In this document: piece by piece, positions 45,793-57,784 of the stretch
Layout of the letters: each line of letters opens with the position of its first letter
Position numbering within the stretch: position 1 is the first letter of the stretch
Assembly: GCA_032718865.1 (NCBI GenBank)
Contig: JALUTQ010000040.1
Location: 1,302,001-1,366,000, forward strand
Reading direction: 5' to 3'
DNA from: Tilletia caries
Taxonomy: Eukaryota; Basidiomycota; Exobasidiomycetes; Tilletiales; Tilletiaceae
DNA length: 64,000 nucleotides
Program-made: the position numbers and the translations under genes
The notes under the pieces: model-generated
Database searches by the model: none
What the model was told of the DNA's origin: nothing
What the model saw: the letters and a program-made list of their open reading frames with translations, nothing else

Positions 45793-47679
45793 TCAACGAC
45801 CTCTGGATGAGCGCGCACTTTGACCCCTTCCTCGTCCCCGCGATGCATTGCGTCTGTTTCTCCGCTTCTCCAACATCTCCAGATACTCTTTCTCCGTCTT
45901 GTCCGCTTTTCGGGACTCGGGCGTAGTGTCGAAGAATGGCCGCTCGATGGCGTTGAAAAGCGGGGAGTGAAGCTTCTCTCGCAGCTCCTTTGCCTTCGAT
46001 TTTCGGTCTGTGTCGAGACGGTACTGGGAAAGTTGGGCTGTTCGTTTGCGTTCCTTCTGGTCGTGTCTCCTTTGAGCATTGATCCTTCGAGCCCAAGCCG
46101 CCTTTTGCACCGTCTCCGTCTCTGCATCAGGTTCTTGAAGCTCATGCCACGCCTTCCTTGCCTGGTTCGAAACACCACTCAGGTCCACGAAACAGTCGCG
46201 CTCCGCCGGTCCATCCCATCGTAGAGCAATGTTGTGAGCAACCATTGCAGCCACAATGATTTGCACCGCTCGATGATGATCCTCAGAGTCCTGAACCTGC
46301 ACTCGTAGGCCCTTCATGGATTGGAATCGGCCCTTGAAATAGCCGAACGCATGCTCGCTCCTGACTCGCACCCCGCTGACCGCTTTGTTGTACGCCTTGA
46401 AGTCGGGGGACTTAGCAGCCACAATGTGATCGTATGGGCCGCAGGTGAACTCCGAGAGGCCGTATCCGTTGTCCGTCCAAACGAATTCCCCCTCATCCAA
46501 GTACTTTCGAGGCTGCTTGACGATATTGCTAGCGGCGAAAGCTCGAGAGTCCTGAGTGGATCCTTTGTATCCCGCGACGTAGTCGATAAAGCGGAGTGTC
46601 GTCGGCAAAACCACGGCTTGGAGGTTGAGCGAATACTGTGCCTTGCGATCGAAGTATTCTCGTGGATGCGCAGTGCGACTGGGTGTGTACGCCAATGGGA
46701 TGAGGCTCCCATCTACCATGGACCATCCATTGGCGAACGCGGTGCAGCCGGACCGTTGCGCCACCCAGGCGCGAGCTTCCTCCTTTTCCGCCTCGCTGGC
46801 CCAACACAAGACCTGAGACCGAATGCTGTATAAGGCCAGGATGACCCGTGTCGTGTACGCATGTACCGATCCTTCTGAGCAACCGCATGCGAAGGCAACA
46901 TCCCTCACACCTCCTCCGTTGCCCGACCGTCCCATCCAATACAGCGCGACTGCCGTTTGCTCCCGCGCAGATGCTCCAGGTCGCTTGGGATTGACCTTAA
47001 AGGCCTCGTGCGACGATATGAGGTTGACGATTGCATCGAATGCGGGAGGGAGGACGCGTACCAGGTGGCGAAAGTAGGCCAGGTCTGTCGCACGCCCTGA
47101 GTCGCGTAACTTGTCCAGCAGCTGCACGAGAGTGGGCGCGTTTCGAGGAGTCCGCCGTTCCAGCAAGACGCGACGCTGCTCCAGTTGCTGAATAATGTCT
47201 CGTATGAGCCTAAGCTCCCGTGCCGTCGAGCCATCACTGTCCGTCATGGTGCTCATGTCCGAGACACTGGAGCGCGCGCCGTCGCTATCGCTGTCGACGG
47301 AGTCGGATCCGGAGAGGGCCGAGAGGGAGAGCGAGCATTCGCTGCTGCTGGTGACGGTGACTGAGACGGAGACAGGAGACGACTCGGAGTCGAGTCCCGA
47401 TGTCGACCTTGGAGGGGTTATGGTACCAATGCTGCTGTTCTCGAGCCAATCTTGAACGCGACGGCGCAAGGCGCAGGACTCGACGAGGGCCTCCGCCGTC
47501 TGCTTGAGGACCTGCTGCTTTGCTGATGTCCGTGGCATGTTCCATAGAGCGCTTAATGGCGAGGACGTGGTTGTGCAGAGCAGGCTTCCGACGCGGAGCT
47601 GAAGGGAGCTCGTATGGCTGTCTTTCTCATTTTGTGCACTTCGTGTCTGTCGTGGACGCGGTGATTCGGGGGTGTTCAT
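45793..47679 (-). CDS. Harbinger DDE transposase (HARBI1-like, DDE_Tnp_4)
   Basis: Single exon of 628 codons from ATG 47679. A Ser/Asp-rich N-terminal region leads to a helix-turn-helix-like part (about 225-280: ASAREQTAVALYWMG, VRDVAFACGCSEGSV) and then the nuclease core. The acidic triad is visible: D323 in MVDGSLIPLA, D403 in FVWTDNGYGLSEF and E442 in RSEHAFGYFKGRF. The family motif DYVAGYKGSTQDSRAF lies between the first two. The C-terminus is basic and Lys/Arg-rich. No stop or frameshift is seen, so the transposase may be functional. It cuts at terminal inverted repeats, normally into TWA targets. Confidence 0.92.
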   Translation of the reverse strand: MNTPESPRPRQTRSAQNEKDSHTSSLQLRVGSLLCTTTSSPLSALWNMPRTSAKQQVLKQTAEALVESCALRRRVQDWLENSSIGTITPPRSTSGLDSESSPVSVSVTVTSSSECSLSLSALSGSDSVDSDSDGARSSVSDMSTMTDSDGSTARELRLIRDIIQQLEQRRVLLERRTPRNAPTLVQLLDKLRDSGRATDLAYFRHLVRVLPPAFDAIVNLISSHEAFKVNPKRPGASAREQTAVALYWMGRSGNGGGVRDVAFACGCSEGSVHAYTTRVILALYSIRSQVLCWASEAEKEEARAWVAQRSGCTAFANGWSMVDGSLIPLAYTPSRTAHPREYFDRKAQYSLNLQAVVLPTTLRFIDYVAGYKGSTQDSRAFAASNIVKQPRKYLDEGEFVWTDNGYGLSEFTCGPYDHIVAAKSPDFKAYNKAVSGVRVRSEHAFGYFKGRFQSMKGLRVQVQDSEDHHRAVQIIVAAMVAHNIALRWDGPAERDCFVDLSGVSNQARKAWHELQEPDAETETVQKAAWARRINAQRRHDQKERKRTAQLSQYRLDTDRKSKAKELREKLHSPLFNAIERPFFDTTPESRKADKTEKEYLEMLEKRRNRRNASRGRGRGQSARSSRGR

Positions 47680-47748
47680 TTCAACGGGAGCGAGTCACCT
47701 TTTTTTCATCTCACTTCACACTTGTCGTGGATCCGACGAAACCCCTTA

Positions 47749-48390
47749 GAGCGTGTCCTGCTGCACAGTTGCTGTGCTTTGAAATTCCACAGCAAAACAG
47801 CGCAGGGACAAAATTTTGTCCCCCCGCTTTGAAAGCTTTGCTTTTAATTTCCCAAAGCAAGTCCAGCAGGACAAACAGCGTGCTCTGCGAGCGTGCTTTG
47901 CTCCAGGCTTCGGCCCGATCTTACCGTGAAGCAAAAACCACGTGGGAGAAAAAACAGGCGCCGTAGTCACCCTCAATAGGGAGTCTTCCATTGCACACAT
48001 AGCACTTCGAATGTGTCACCCTTCCTCACCGTTTTTCCTCGCTGACCATACAGACGCGGAAGCTAGCCTTTCCAAGGCTGATATCGAGACGAAAGAAGAG
48101 GAAAAAGATGCGACGGTGAGCTGTGGTATGGCTGGATTCCATGGTGATCGCCATGTGGTTGGCTCGCGTGGAGAATTTCAAAGCAAAGCAAAAAGTCAGA
48201 GCGACCTCCGGAGGTCGATTTGGATTTCGTGCTTTGGAAGGCCGATTTGCTCCGGAATTCCAAAGCAAAGCGCGATTTTGGCGTGCAGCAGGACAGGATT
48301 TTCCGGGCGTGCTTTGCTTCATAAATTTCAAAGCGTGCTCCGAAATTTCATATGGGGAAAATCCCAAGCAAGTGGCTGCAGGACACGCTC
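47749..48390. mobile_element. 642-bp non-autonomous element (Harbinger-type MITE), nested
   Basis: Terminal inverted repeats start GAGCGTGTCCTGC (13 bp perfect, then GCTGCAC against AGCCAC). TTA occurs on both sides (47746-47748 and 48391-48393), the target duplication expected of PIF/Harbinger. The interior has no gene but many TTTGAAATT/AAAGCA motifs and two perfect palindromes: GGGACAAAATTTTGTCCC (47805-47822) and CGACCTCCGGAGGTCG (48202-48217). It sits between the transposase start and the right end of the larger element. Confidence 0.85.
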
Positions 48391-48485
48391 TTAATGCTCT
48401 GAGAAATGCTCGCATTTGGCTAAAAAATTCAAATGGGTCGATAAATGGTATCATTGGGACCCATTTTTCGCCTCCCAATGACCCC

Positions 48486-49451
48486 GTCTTCCCCGGTGAC
48501 GTCTGCTCAGCTCACACGTTCACAGGGCATGTGTCTGGACGGCCTGCTCTCGTATCGTGGGCCCCACAAGCCCACGGCCGGATGGCCCTGCCAGGACGGC
48601 AATCACGAGAGGTCAGTTGCGTTTGAAAGACGAAGAAGGAGTTTGCGTTGGTATCTAGAAAGGAGACTTGGAGAGCAGCGATGGTTCGAAAAAGAGAAAG
48701 ACCAGAGAGAGACTGTGGTTAGGACCCAAGATGTGAGGAGACAGCGGGACCCAAGGACATTCGACCGATCAGAGTCAATCAAACTCTGGAAAGCGAAGCA
48801 CTGTACGAGAAGGAATTGCTGTATGGCGAGGCCACCCCTCGATGAAAGGAGTGTGAGAAGTTGGGGACGGGTCTTGTCGAAAGAGCGTGTGGGCGAATGA
48901 GTGTCTGTACTTTGATTGTTGTGGGTGGATGACGCGATACTGATGAGCAAGAAGTTCCAAGGCGTTCGCGACTCGGCTTGACCGTGGCAATGACGAAGGC
49001 GACAAAGAAAAGTTGAAGGATCCGACGCCAGGAGGAGGTCCGAAGAAGCGATGCGCAGATGGTCGACCGAAAAGGATCTCCTCTTGGAGACTCTTGGGAC
49101 CGTATCCGCATCGAGATCGAGACCCTGCGCCAACAGGCCGAAGACTGGGAAGACGATACGGGTCGCGAACAGAAGAAACATTGAAAGTCCGCACAGGAAG
49201 ATTGGAGGATAAGGGAACCAAAGTGGCAGGGCAGCGTAACGGGTTGAATGGTGCGTAGACTTTGAACGACACGTTGTCCGAAGCCGAAGTCGAAGAAAGA
49301 GAAATAAGGAAAATGGCCGAGTGCCACTAGACGACTGCCGCCGCCGAGCGTGAGATGTTGATGAGGTACAATTCACTGCATCCGCCGCCGCTCACACCAC
49401 GGTATCGCTGTCCAGCTAGCATCGCCGCCGCGCTGCGAATGACAACCTCGA
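48486..49451. other. Intergenic region, no gene seen
   Basis: Downstream of the CSL gene stop. Long frames at 48445-48900 (+) and 48603-49376 (-) lack ATG-based starts, domains or splice signals. Probably 3' untranslated and transposon-flank sequence. Confidence 0.45.
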
Positions 49452-52400
49452 TCAAGCGTCCATCATTGGGTCGCCACTGACGCTGGAGCTGCTTCGGTTT
49501 CTAGACGTTTGCCCGCCGGTTTGATTTGAGGGCGCTGCCGGCATGGTGGAGCTGTACGCGGAACCGGACCCGACGCCAACGCCAGTCTGCCCATCCAATT
49601 CAATCCTCAGCTGAGGCTTGAGCGTCAGGGAAACCGTTGTGGGAATGATGATGCCATCGTCACGAACGAGCGTGATCGGCAGACTCTGCCGAGGCACACC
49701 GTGGTCGTCCCACATCGGAGGAGGCGTGCAGATAAGGCGCCATGATGTCGCATCGATGACCTCGCTCTCGAAATCGCCGAAGAAGACAAAGTAGTCCTTG
49801 GACAGGTTCTCGCCGTGGAGTTCGACTGTTTCTCTTGCAGGCTCGAAATCGGCTCCCAGGTGGGCCGTCGTCGAAAAGGCCCAGCTGGTGAGCACTGGAA
49901 GAGGACCGAGCTTTCGGAGGGGGGTCGGGGTCCGCACGAGGTGGGACAGTTCTGGGCCAAGGTCCACAGCAGGGGGCATGTATCCGTTCTGAATGGCTGG
50001 TGGAATGTAAAAAGTATGGTGACTTTGTTCTGAACACAGACAAATGGCGATTCACCCAGAAAAGAAGCGTTAGCCAACCGACTATCCGGCCATCGAGTGA
50101 TGCTCAGTTCTTTTCAGTGCTTACCTGTTCCCATGATCGACCACACGTCCGATTCGGCAATATCGATCGACCACCGGCATCCAGCGCTTACAGCAATGTT
50201 GCCATCACCGTTCGCCGCGGCCCCTCGCAAATTGGTCGAGCTGGCTGAAGTTCTCATATGAGGATCAGCAGCGTCATGGAGACCCAGACCGACTGTGGAC
50301 AGAGATTGACCACGTCGTCGACCTCTTCCTGAAGTCGCCGCGCGATCTTTGGGAACGACGTTCGACGAAGAGACCCGACGAGGACGCCTCACTTTGCCGC
50401 CATCCGCGCCGCTATCCGCTGACGAGGGTCGCTCATTTGCAGCCATGACAGAGTAGGCTAAAGGTCCCGCCATCGCAGGCACAGTCGCAGTAGCTCCACC
50501 AGAACCACTTGCGCCACTGAAGCTCGTGCCTGACGGGAGTCTATAACCCATGCGCGACTGTGCGAGCGAGTGACGCGTCTGCGCAGCGGCGACTGCAGCG
50601 ATAAACGCAGCCTGAGACGCGCTACCGCCTGGACCCGGCATCGGCGCAGCCGACCTGGGCTGATCAGCGTCAGTGATGGATACTCCGGTGGGAAGTGCCT
50701 CAGTAGAACTTTGCACCGGCAGCCACTTGCGAGGGCCACACATCCTGACTCCGACACTCTGTTCAAGGCAGGCCAGGAACTGTCCACTACGACCAGGTGT
50801 GCTCTTCGGATCGCCTTCGACCATGGGCTGGACCGCATTCCTGCCGTTCTCATCTAGAATCTCGAGGGAGATACGATGATTGTGCGACACAGGCTCGCCA
50901 GTCGCCTCTGGGACAAAGCCGAGATGAGAGCCGGGGGACGAGAGTGGGAGGCCGCCAAGCGCTGTGCTCTTCTCAACCGCACGAATAGTCATGACCGGAC
51001 TCGCGACGCCCGTGTTCATGCACTGTAGCACAATCGGCTGATTGTACAAGATCGGTATCGCAGACTCGCCGTCGACACGGAGTGGCCTGGCAGATGCAGG
51101 CGGAGGTGGGAAACGTGGGTTCAGGGGCGGTTGAGAGCCAACTTCGTCGACGGTGACAGTGGGATCAACGGCGTAGATCACGAAGGAATCCCAACTCGCC
51201 GTCTTGACGACGAAGGTCGCATTATTGTCCGCAGCCGGAGCCGATGGGTTCGAGATCGTTGGTTTGAGGAATGGCTGCCCATCAGACCCTCTGATCCAGG
51301 TCGGAGGTCCAGAAACACAAAGGAATCCTGGGGTGGTGTGGGACCGAGTCCGGAAAAACAGTGTGACAGTTGATCCATGCGTGATCGATTCTGCAGAGCA
51401 AAAGGAAATTGTTTTTCGATATCAGTCATCTGCCCCATTCAAGCCTAGCCACATCGTTCAAATGTTCCAAACCCAAACTCACGGTCGGCATTTCTCACAC
51501 CCTGCCGCTTCCGGAAAGCTTTGCTGATGACCTTGATGGGCCCACTCTGGAAGGTGCCCAGCTCAATTGGCTTCTCCGGCCCAGGCATGCTGACCGAAAC
51601 CGTCGCATAGACCGGCTTACGTTTGTCGTCCGACGCATCCGAGATATAAAGCTGACGCGCCATACCCCGTCCCGCGATTGGAATCTTGTTCTTAAGGCCC
51701 TCGCTTTCGTTGATCAAGCGGCCGTCACTGCTCGCCCACTGGATTCCTCCCTGGGAGCTGTTCGTTTCGGATAAGAGCTGGATGGAGACCGTGGGCGGCG
51801 CGAGCACAGACATAGGACGTCTGCGGCGGGATCGGGAGGCAGCGCTTTCGATCGTAGGATCGACATCGATGTCGCCTTCGCCATTCCCAGTTGTAAGCAG
51901 CTTGGCCGGGTCCGCTGTCCACCAAGAATTGCCGCTGAGCAAGACGATGGGAAGCGGACACAGGTAGCGCTTTTCTCCCACATATGACTTTGGGCCTACT
52001 TTGGGCGTCATGATCGTAAGCGTCCGTTCGCCCAATCCGAGGCGGCTTGGTGTCGCCAAGTACTGGCACACTTGGTCACTAATGTGAATCGAGGAAGGGG
52101 AAAAGGTATTCAGCAAGCATAAAAATCCTTGTGCGGTTTGGGACAATGAATGTGTTCGAGCACATCATTGAAGCAGAGCCAAAGTTCAAACTCACCGAAT
52201 GTACGCTTTGTAATTGGTCCAAGTGCTGTACGAGGTCGATAGTTGCGGAGGAATCCCACACGGCCCAAACTTGCTGGACATCGTAATGGGCGCAGCATGT
52301 TGCAGTGTGCTCGGCTGCAAGTCAAATTGACCTTCGTCCTCCTCTGATCGCCCTAGATCATCATCATTCGAGTCGCCCCGGCGTCTCTGCGTCAGACCAC

Positions 52401-55344
52401 CGTACCGAACAATGACACTGGGCCCACTACGCTGTGGCACCTGAATTGTCCTGCGGGGAGGCACTGCAGACTGCGAAGGCTCAGCAGCGGAAGGCGCACC
52501 CAAGCCGGTCTCAGAAGGGAACATTGAGTCGTAGGCGTGGGTAGCCGTACCGTGCTGCTGCTGATGCATGTGCTGCTGTTGCGCAGCAGACCAAGCCTCG
52601 AGAGGTGCCATCGAGTCTTGCATAGCTCCATGACCCCACCCGCTCGACGGCATCAACGGCGTCAACCCGGCGCTGCTCACGGCAGATGAGGACTGGAACA
52701 ACTGGGCCGGCATCGGCATCATCGGGTCCATAGAGAGCACGCTCTGCATCATCCGACTCTCGTCCTCCTCCATAATCGTCGGCGTTTGGTATCCGCTTCC
52801 TGCCGTCTTCGACGTCAGCGACGTGCCAGCACCTGGGCCACCGAGACCCAGCTGAGTCGCATCAGTCATTCCACCGCCTCCGACGTTGATGAAGTTGATT
52901 GGCGCGACAGTGTGATCGGAGGAGGCGAAGGTCTGCGATGAGAAATGAGATCCAAGCGGGAGCACAGGGTAGTGCTGGCTATAATCCTGTGCCGAGCCCG
53001 CCGTGAGAGCATTTGAGCTTGTGGCCGAAGAGGGCATTGAAGAGAATTGTTCAAACTGCGGGCTGGCCTCAGACGGGTTGGCAGACGGCAGACCGAACGA
53101 GCTGGGCGAGAACGAGTTGGCAGACAGAGCGGAGCTGTACCCGCTGTCCAAAGTCAGATTGGAAGGGGCGCGGCGGAGTTTGTTTTTGCGACCGGTCCCA
53201 GTCATACCTGCGCTGGTAGCTGGATTGACCACCCCCAGCCGATTTGCATTAGCCTGCCAGCTAGATGGCGACATGCTCGTATCAGCCTGGCCAGGCAGAG
53301 CACCGCCTAGTTCGGTCCGCTGGAATCGACCTTGAAGAGACGGCTGGGTGGTGACAGCCCCGTAATGACTGAGACCACCATGAGGAGTCATACTACCATG
53401 GGTAGCCCCAAAGGAAGGCACACTGGGAAAGCCACCGGACCCGGGCCGCTGGAAGTTGAACTGGCCCGAATTCTGACTGCTCACGCTCCCCTGCGTTGAA
53501 CCACCGGTACCCGGCCGGCCGCCAGATATGTGAAGTTGCTCAAGAGGCTGAAAGACAGCTAACGAAGCAGAGCTGTTCTGTCGACTCATTCCCGAAGAGT
53601 GCGGAGCTGGCGGGGTGAACGAGTTGGCATAACTTCCCGCGCTGCTTGTGCTCGACCGCGGTCGGGTGGCATCGCCCGGGGGCGGTACATGAAGTTCGGG
53701 AGGCACGGAGAATGTACTCGATCGACCACGCTTGTCAACGCCTAAAAGAGTCGAAGGCTCGTACGAAAATCGTGAGGATCCGTCGGAAGACAGTCCGCTC
53801 CCGCGCTGCTGCTGCATGTTGTTTGCCGGACTGCCGGATGGGGGTTGCATGAATGATCCACTGACCACCGGCGTCGGCTCGAAGTTCATGATGGCTGTGG
53901 GAGCGATCCATCCTTGCCCGTGCCAATCATTCGGCAGAGGATGACGGAGCTGGGCCTGCTGTGGCTGTTGCGCGAATCCGGGTGGGGAAAGGAAATGGGA
54001 TGAGGTGCCGGAATTGGTGAATTCTGCGCCTAGCTCTTCACCAGATCCAAGCCCTCCTGAAAATGAGCTGGGTGGGCCCATCTCCATGGCTTGTTGGTTG
54101 CTGCCCAATACCGAGTTTGGTGTAGAGTTCTGCCTAGACGGGCTTCCATCGTCCATCTTCAGCGCCCCGTCCTGCTGAAGACCGCATTGTACGCCGTGGC
54201 TCTGCGGTGTGGTTTGTGTCTCAGTCTGCTCGTACGTCTCGGCCGCGACGGTAGTATCGAACGAGGACTGTTGGGGCGGGGTGTCTACATTTATCAACGC
54301 AGCATCGTCCTCGCTTTTGACGCCGTATGTGAGATCCGTCAATCCTGCGACGGAAGCGTTCCCACCAGGCCCAGCGCTAGATCGTCGGCGTACGGTCCCT
54401 TCGCCTATGGACCCCAGATGTTCGTGGCCGCGGAAGATGCTCGAGGAGTCTGCGAAATCATCCTTCAAGGACGAATTCGACCCAACGCCGCCAAGTCGGG
54501 ACTCCTGAGAGCCTGGCACACTTTGAGAAGTGTTGCTGGTAAAGCTGCTGAAGCTTTGCTCTTGACTGTTGAACATGTGAGAATCGAAGGAGGTGTCGGC
54601 TAAAGTGGATTGGCTACCAACATCGGTAGCTCCGTACAGAAGGCCGGGGTATTGACTACCAAATAGACCTGCGGGGACACCAACGCCAAAGGTGCCCGAC
54701 GGCGCGGTCGAGAATGATAATTGAGACGATAGATCGGTTTGACTGCCTGTAGACTCGGAGTGTTGTTGGAGTTGATGTTGGTGTGCGGCATGGAGCGAAG
54801 GGGAAGACGAAGATGGATGCAGTTGCTGAAATTCGTTCGTGATTTGAGAGTTATGTTGACTCTGCTGTAGTTGGGGCTGCTGAGAGGGATGATGCTGCGA
54901 GGAGAATGCGTGCTGGAAGTGCTGCTGCTGCTGTTGATGATGTTGGTGTTGGTAATGTTGATGAGAGGCCGGCTGCGAGATTGGGTGGGAAGTGCTGTAA
55001 TTGGGATCGAGTTGAAACGTGTTTGGAAACTCGGAACGTGAAGAAGGGTGATGAGCGCCAGAAGAAGAAGGATGCAGAAATCCGAGCTGTTGACCTGCGT
55101 CTTCGCGCCCAAAGGTGTCTGGGACCGGGTTCTGATCTAAGGCGGTAAAATCCTGCATAAAGGTCGAGTCCTGAGTTGAGAGAGGAGGTACCATCGATAA
55201 GACTTCGAGGTTGGTAGAGGGCTGGTGGGAAAACGAGTCCGGTCGTCCAGTCGAGCTTCCTTGGGACGTTGCCATCTGTTGTTGCTCCTGGCCGACACTG
55301 CCTGTCGCTGATCCGGCGGGCCAAAGAGAAGAGAAAGAAGACAT
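49452..55344 (-). CDS. CSL-family transcription factor (Su(H)/LAG-1/Cbf12-like), very long N-terminus
   Basis: Minus-strand exons 55344-52196, 52078-51501, 51390-50125 and 50029-49452 join in phase (introns 117, 110, 95 nt), about 1,856 residues. The first about 1,040 residues are Gln/Ser/His/Pro-rich with homopolymer tracts. Then come all three CSL domains. The N-terminal Rel-like LAG1 DNA-binding domain has LTIMTPKVGPKSYVGEKRYL then CPLP, SDASDDKRKPVYA and IKVISKAFRKRQ. The beta-trefoil domain has STVTLFFRTRSHTTPGFLCV, AVDPTVTV, YNQPIVLQC and RWSIDIAESDVWSI. The C-terminal IPT/TIG domain has FEPARETVELHGENLSKDYF then VFFGD. The trefoil holds a Ser/Pro/Arg-rich insertion of about 150 residues. 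Fungal CSL proteins bind GTGRGAA-type sites and affect adhesion and cell-cycle genes. ATG 55344 is the first in frame; the frame stays open further upstream (to about 55570), so an upstream exon may exist. Confidence 0.88.
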
Positions 55345-57784
55345 ACTGTTGCGGCCTCTTGCGTGTATGTTGGAGGTGTTGAGCTCAGGGGTAGAAAAGG
55401 AGCTCGCCTGCACCTTGGGAAAAATCGGGAATTGTTCTGGCGTTCGCCTTGATGAGGGGAACGGAGGGAAATTGAGCGACTGAGAGAGCGACTGAGAAGG
55501 AAAGGCCAAGACTGAGAAAACGGCTTGCCTGTACCTTTTGACCTCTCGTTTCTTGGCGATTCAAAGCCGTACGCAACCAAACGCCCTTGACCCTAAGCAC
55601 AGATCTTGGACCGAATTCACGGATGGGTATGAGCGAGCCTTACTGTATGCCGGTACTCCGCGCTGCAGGTTCGAGTGACGAGTCTTGTCGAAGGTATCTG
55701 CTGATAGGCGACGGCCGAGATGAAGCACAATCTTGATGCGAGGAATGTTACGACTGTGCGAGCGCTGGCCGACCAAGACACGAGATGAGAGTGTCACAGC
55801 GACTGAGTTGACTGACTTGAGGGGCTGAGGCGGGCAAATAGTTCTGGCTCTTGGAGTGAATTTTTCCGGACGAGAGGGGTCTAGAGAAGAAGAAGAGAAT
55901 TATGAGGTTGAGCCCTGCCTTCTCATTTTGCACATATGTACGCACGGACATACCCTTGTTGGCGAGGTGGTATATGAGAGCTTGAGATCTCTGCTGGTTC
56001 CAGATCAGACGTGGCTTAAACCTTGAAGCTCACTGTAGCAGAGGCTTGTGAGGGCTTGTTGGCTCTTGCTAATCCGCGCGCAAATTCAGCGTTGTACCAC
56101 GAGAAGATCTGACGAGATGAGCTGCTACTGCTGCCGCTGTCGCTGCTGCTGCACTTGATGCTGCCTCCGTTGCTGCTGCGCTGCTGTTGGATATGCTAGA
56201 AGTCGTGCGCGCTAGCTCCGCCTTGATACGCCCTGTTTCAAGTTGCACCGCTGTTTCGCCTTTGTCCTGCGTCCGATGGAGCGTCAAAGGAGGTTGTCAC
56301 AGAGAGCAAAGCGAGTCGAGACGCAGCGTGCTGCCTGTGTTTCCGCGCGAATCGCCAAGCTGAGGGGGAGGGAGTACGCGCGAGGTGAGGGGTAGCAGCC
56401 GCGAGGTGAGACGAGCTTGAGATGACGAGGTCGGCGGTGTTGAGAGACCCGAAAGGTTGCAGAGCGGAAACTCGGCTGGGAAGAGAGAGGGGGACGGGGA
56501 GGGGGGGCTTGTCGGAAAAGGAAGCTGGGCAGGGGTCGCAAGTCGATGGTGGTGGTGGTGGAAGAGGAGAGAGAAGGCTGTGCGTGGAGTAGGTGATGGA
56601 ATGGGGGGAGAGGGGGGAGGAGGGAGATGGAAGAGCGCAGACGGGAGAGGCTTCAGCGCTAAGAATAGAGCAGAAAGGGGGTTCGAAACTGGGCAAGTCC
56701 GAGGCTGTGGAGTGAGGCGGGATAGGAGGAAACGGACGATGGACGATGCATGATGCACCTCTGTCTGAACTCACTCTTACTTCTGCTGCCTGCTGCTGGT
56801 GCTGCCGGGCCGGTTGCTCGTGCGTGTTGTCACTTCTCAGATGGGACCTCTGATGTGGGCACGCAAGGTGAATACATGGCGAGCGTGTAAGAGCTAAACT
56901 ATCGAAGTTAAGGGTCGCGGAAAAGGTGGAGAATATGGACAAACAAATCTAGGCGCTAAAAATTGTCCGCCGCCCAGAGCCTTCGAGCTGCTTCAAGACA
57001 TCTATCTGTCCACGCGGGCGGTCGAGCAGCGCCCAGCGGCCAGCGCGCGAACTGCTGCAGCTTACAGCGTACTTCTGTCTCGGCAACTTTCCAAAATCAG
57101 ATGTCCAGTGTCCTTCTTGAGGCTTATTGAGGCTATGTATATTCGCACTGATAGATGGAGACGCAATAAAATGAGACCTGGTCTCTGGGGGGGGTGGGGG
57201 GGGAACTAATCTGGGCGGCCTAATACGAAGAATATCCTTATCCACTCGTTGACCCGAGCGACGATGCTGTGTCGGTCGACGGTCGCTCTCCTTTATCCAG
57301 TATCCTTGTCCTCATATCTCATAGCTCATAAGTATATACATAGGTAAATGGAAAGAAGGTGAAGAAAATCTTTTCAATATCCATCATATTGATCGTTGAT
57401 ATTGCCTGCATTCTTAACGCTTAACCCATGTGCTCATTTGTGATGGCATGTGTCTTGTTGGACCGTGTTGGGAAGCCGGTCCCGTCATGAGGCTCATGGC
57501 AATTGGCATGGCTTCCACTGCTTTCCTTCACTGACCACTCTAGGACCGGCCTCGTCCTTCGTCCGTGCGTTTGTGCATATGTATTGAGGAGTGGTCTGCT
57601 GATCCAGCAGCATCGAGAAACCCTTGGTGTATGTGCATGCTGAGACACAGATCCGGCGGATTTGTTGTGTCTCCCGCGTGGTGTGTCTCGGTGATGGGGA
57701 CCTGTTTCTCGATCTATCTCGTCCCTCTCATTATGCTGGTGTTTCTCGATCTCTCGTCCCTTTCCAGGGAGGTGTCTCGGTAAC
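55345..57784. other. Promoter and leader region of the CSL gene; no other gene seen
   Basis: Long upstream region with CT-rich/GA-rich tracts, repeated CTCAG acceptor-like sites at 55480-55530 and several short upstream frames, typical of a regulated fungal gene with a long leader. The frame at 56238-56942 (-) has no ATG start or domain. A G-run lies at 57188-57203. Confidence 0.45.

Larger units (their letters stand above)
43355..48485. mobile_element. PIF/Harbinger DNA transposon, autonomous type (ends approximate)
   Basis: Two convergent genes, a Myb/SANT-like protein and a DDE_Tnp_4 transposase, are the two-gene set of PIF/Harbinger elements. Both flanks carry AAATG/CATTT-rich sequence, including the same 14-bp near-palindrome AAATGCGAGCATTT (43429-43442) or its inverse (48404-48417) at similar distance from the ends. 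GGGGTCATT at 43355 matches AATGACCCC ending at 48485. No clean 3-bp target duplication was found at these points, so the exact termini are uncertain or the ends are diverged. Without the 642-bp insertion near the right end the element would be about 4.5 kb. Confidence 0.72.

Noticed and set aside
48603..49376. 257-codon minus-strand frame beside the Harbinger element
   Set aside because: Leu/Ser/Arg-rich, no family motif; overlaps equally long frames in other phases, indicating composition rather than coding.
56238..56942. 234-codon minus-strand frame upstream of the CSL gene
   Set aside because: Begins at TTG, Ser/Pro-rich CT-tract translation with no domain; more likely promoter or leader sequence.
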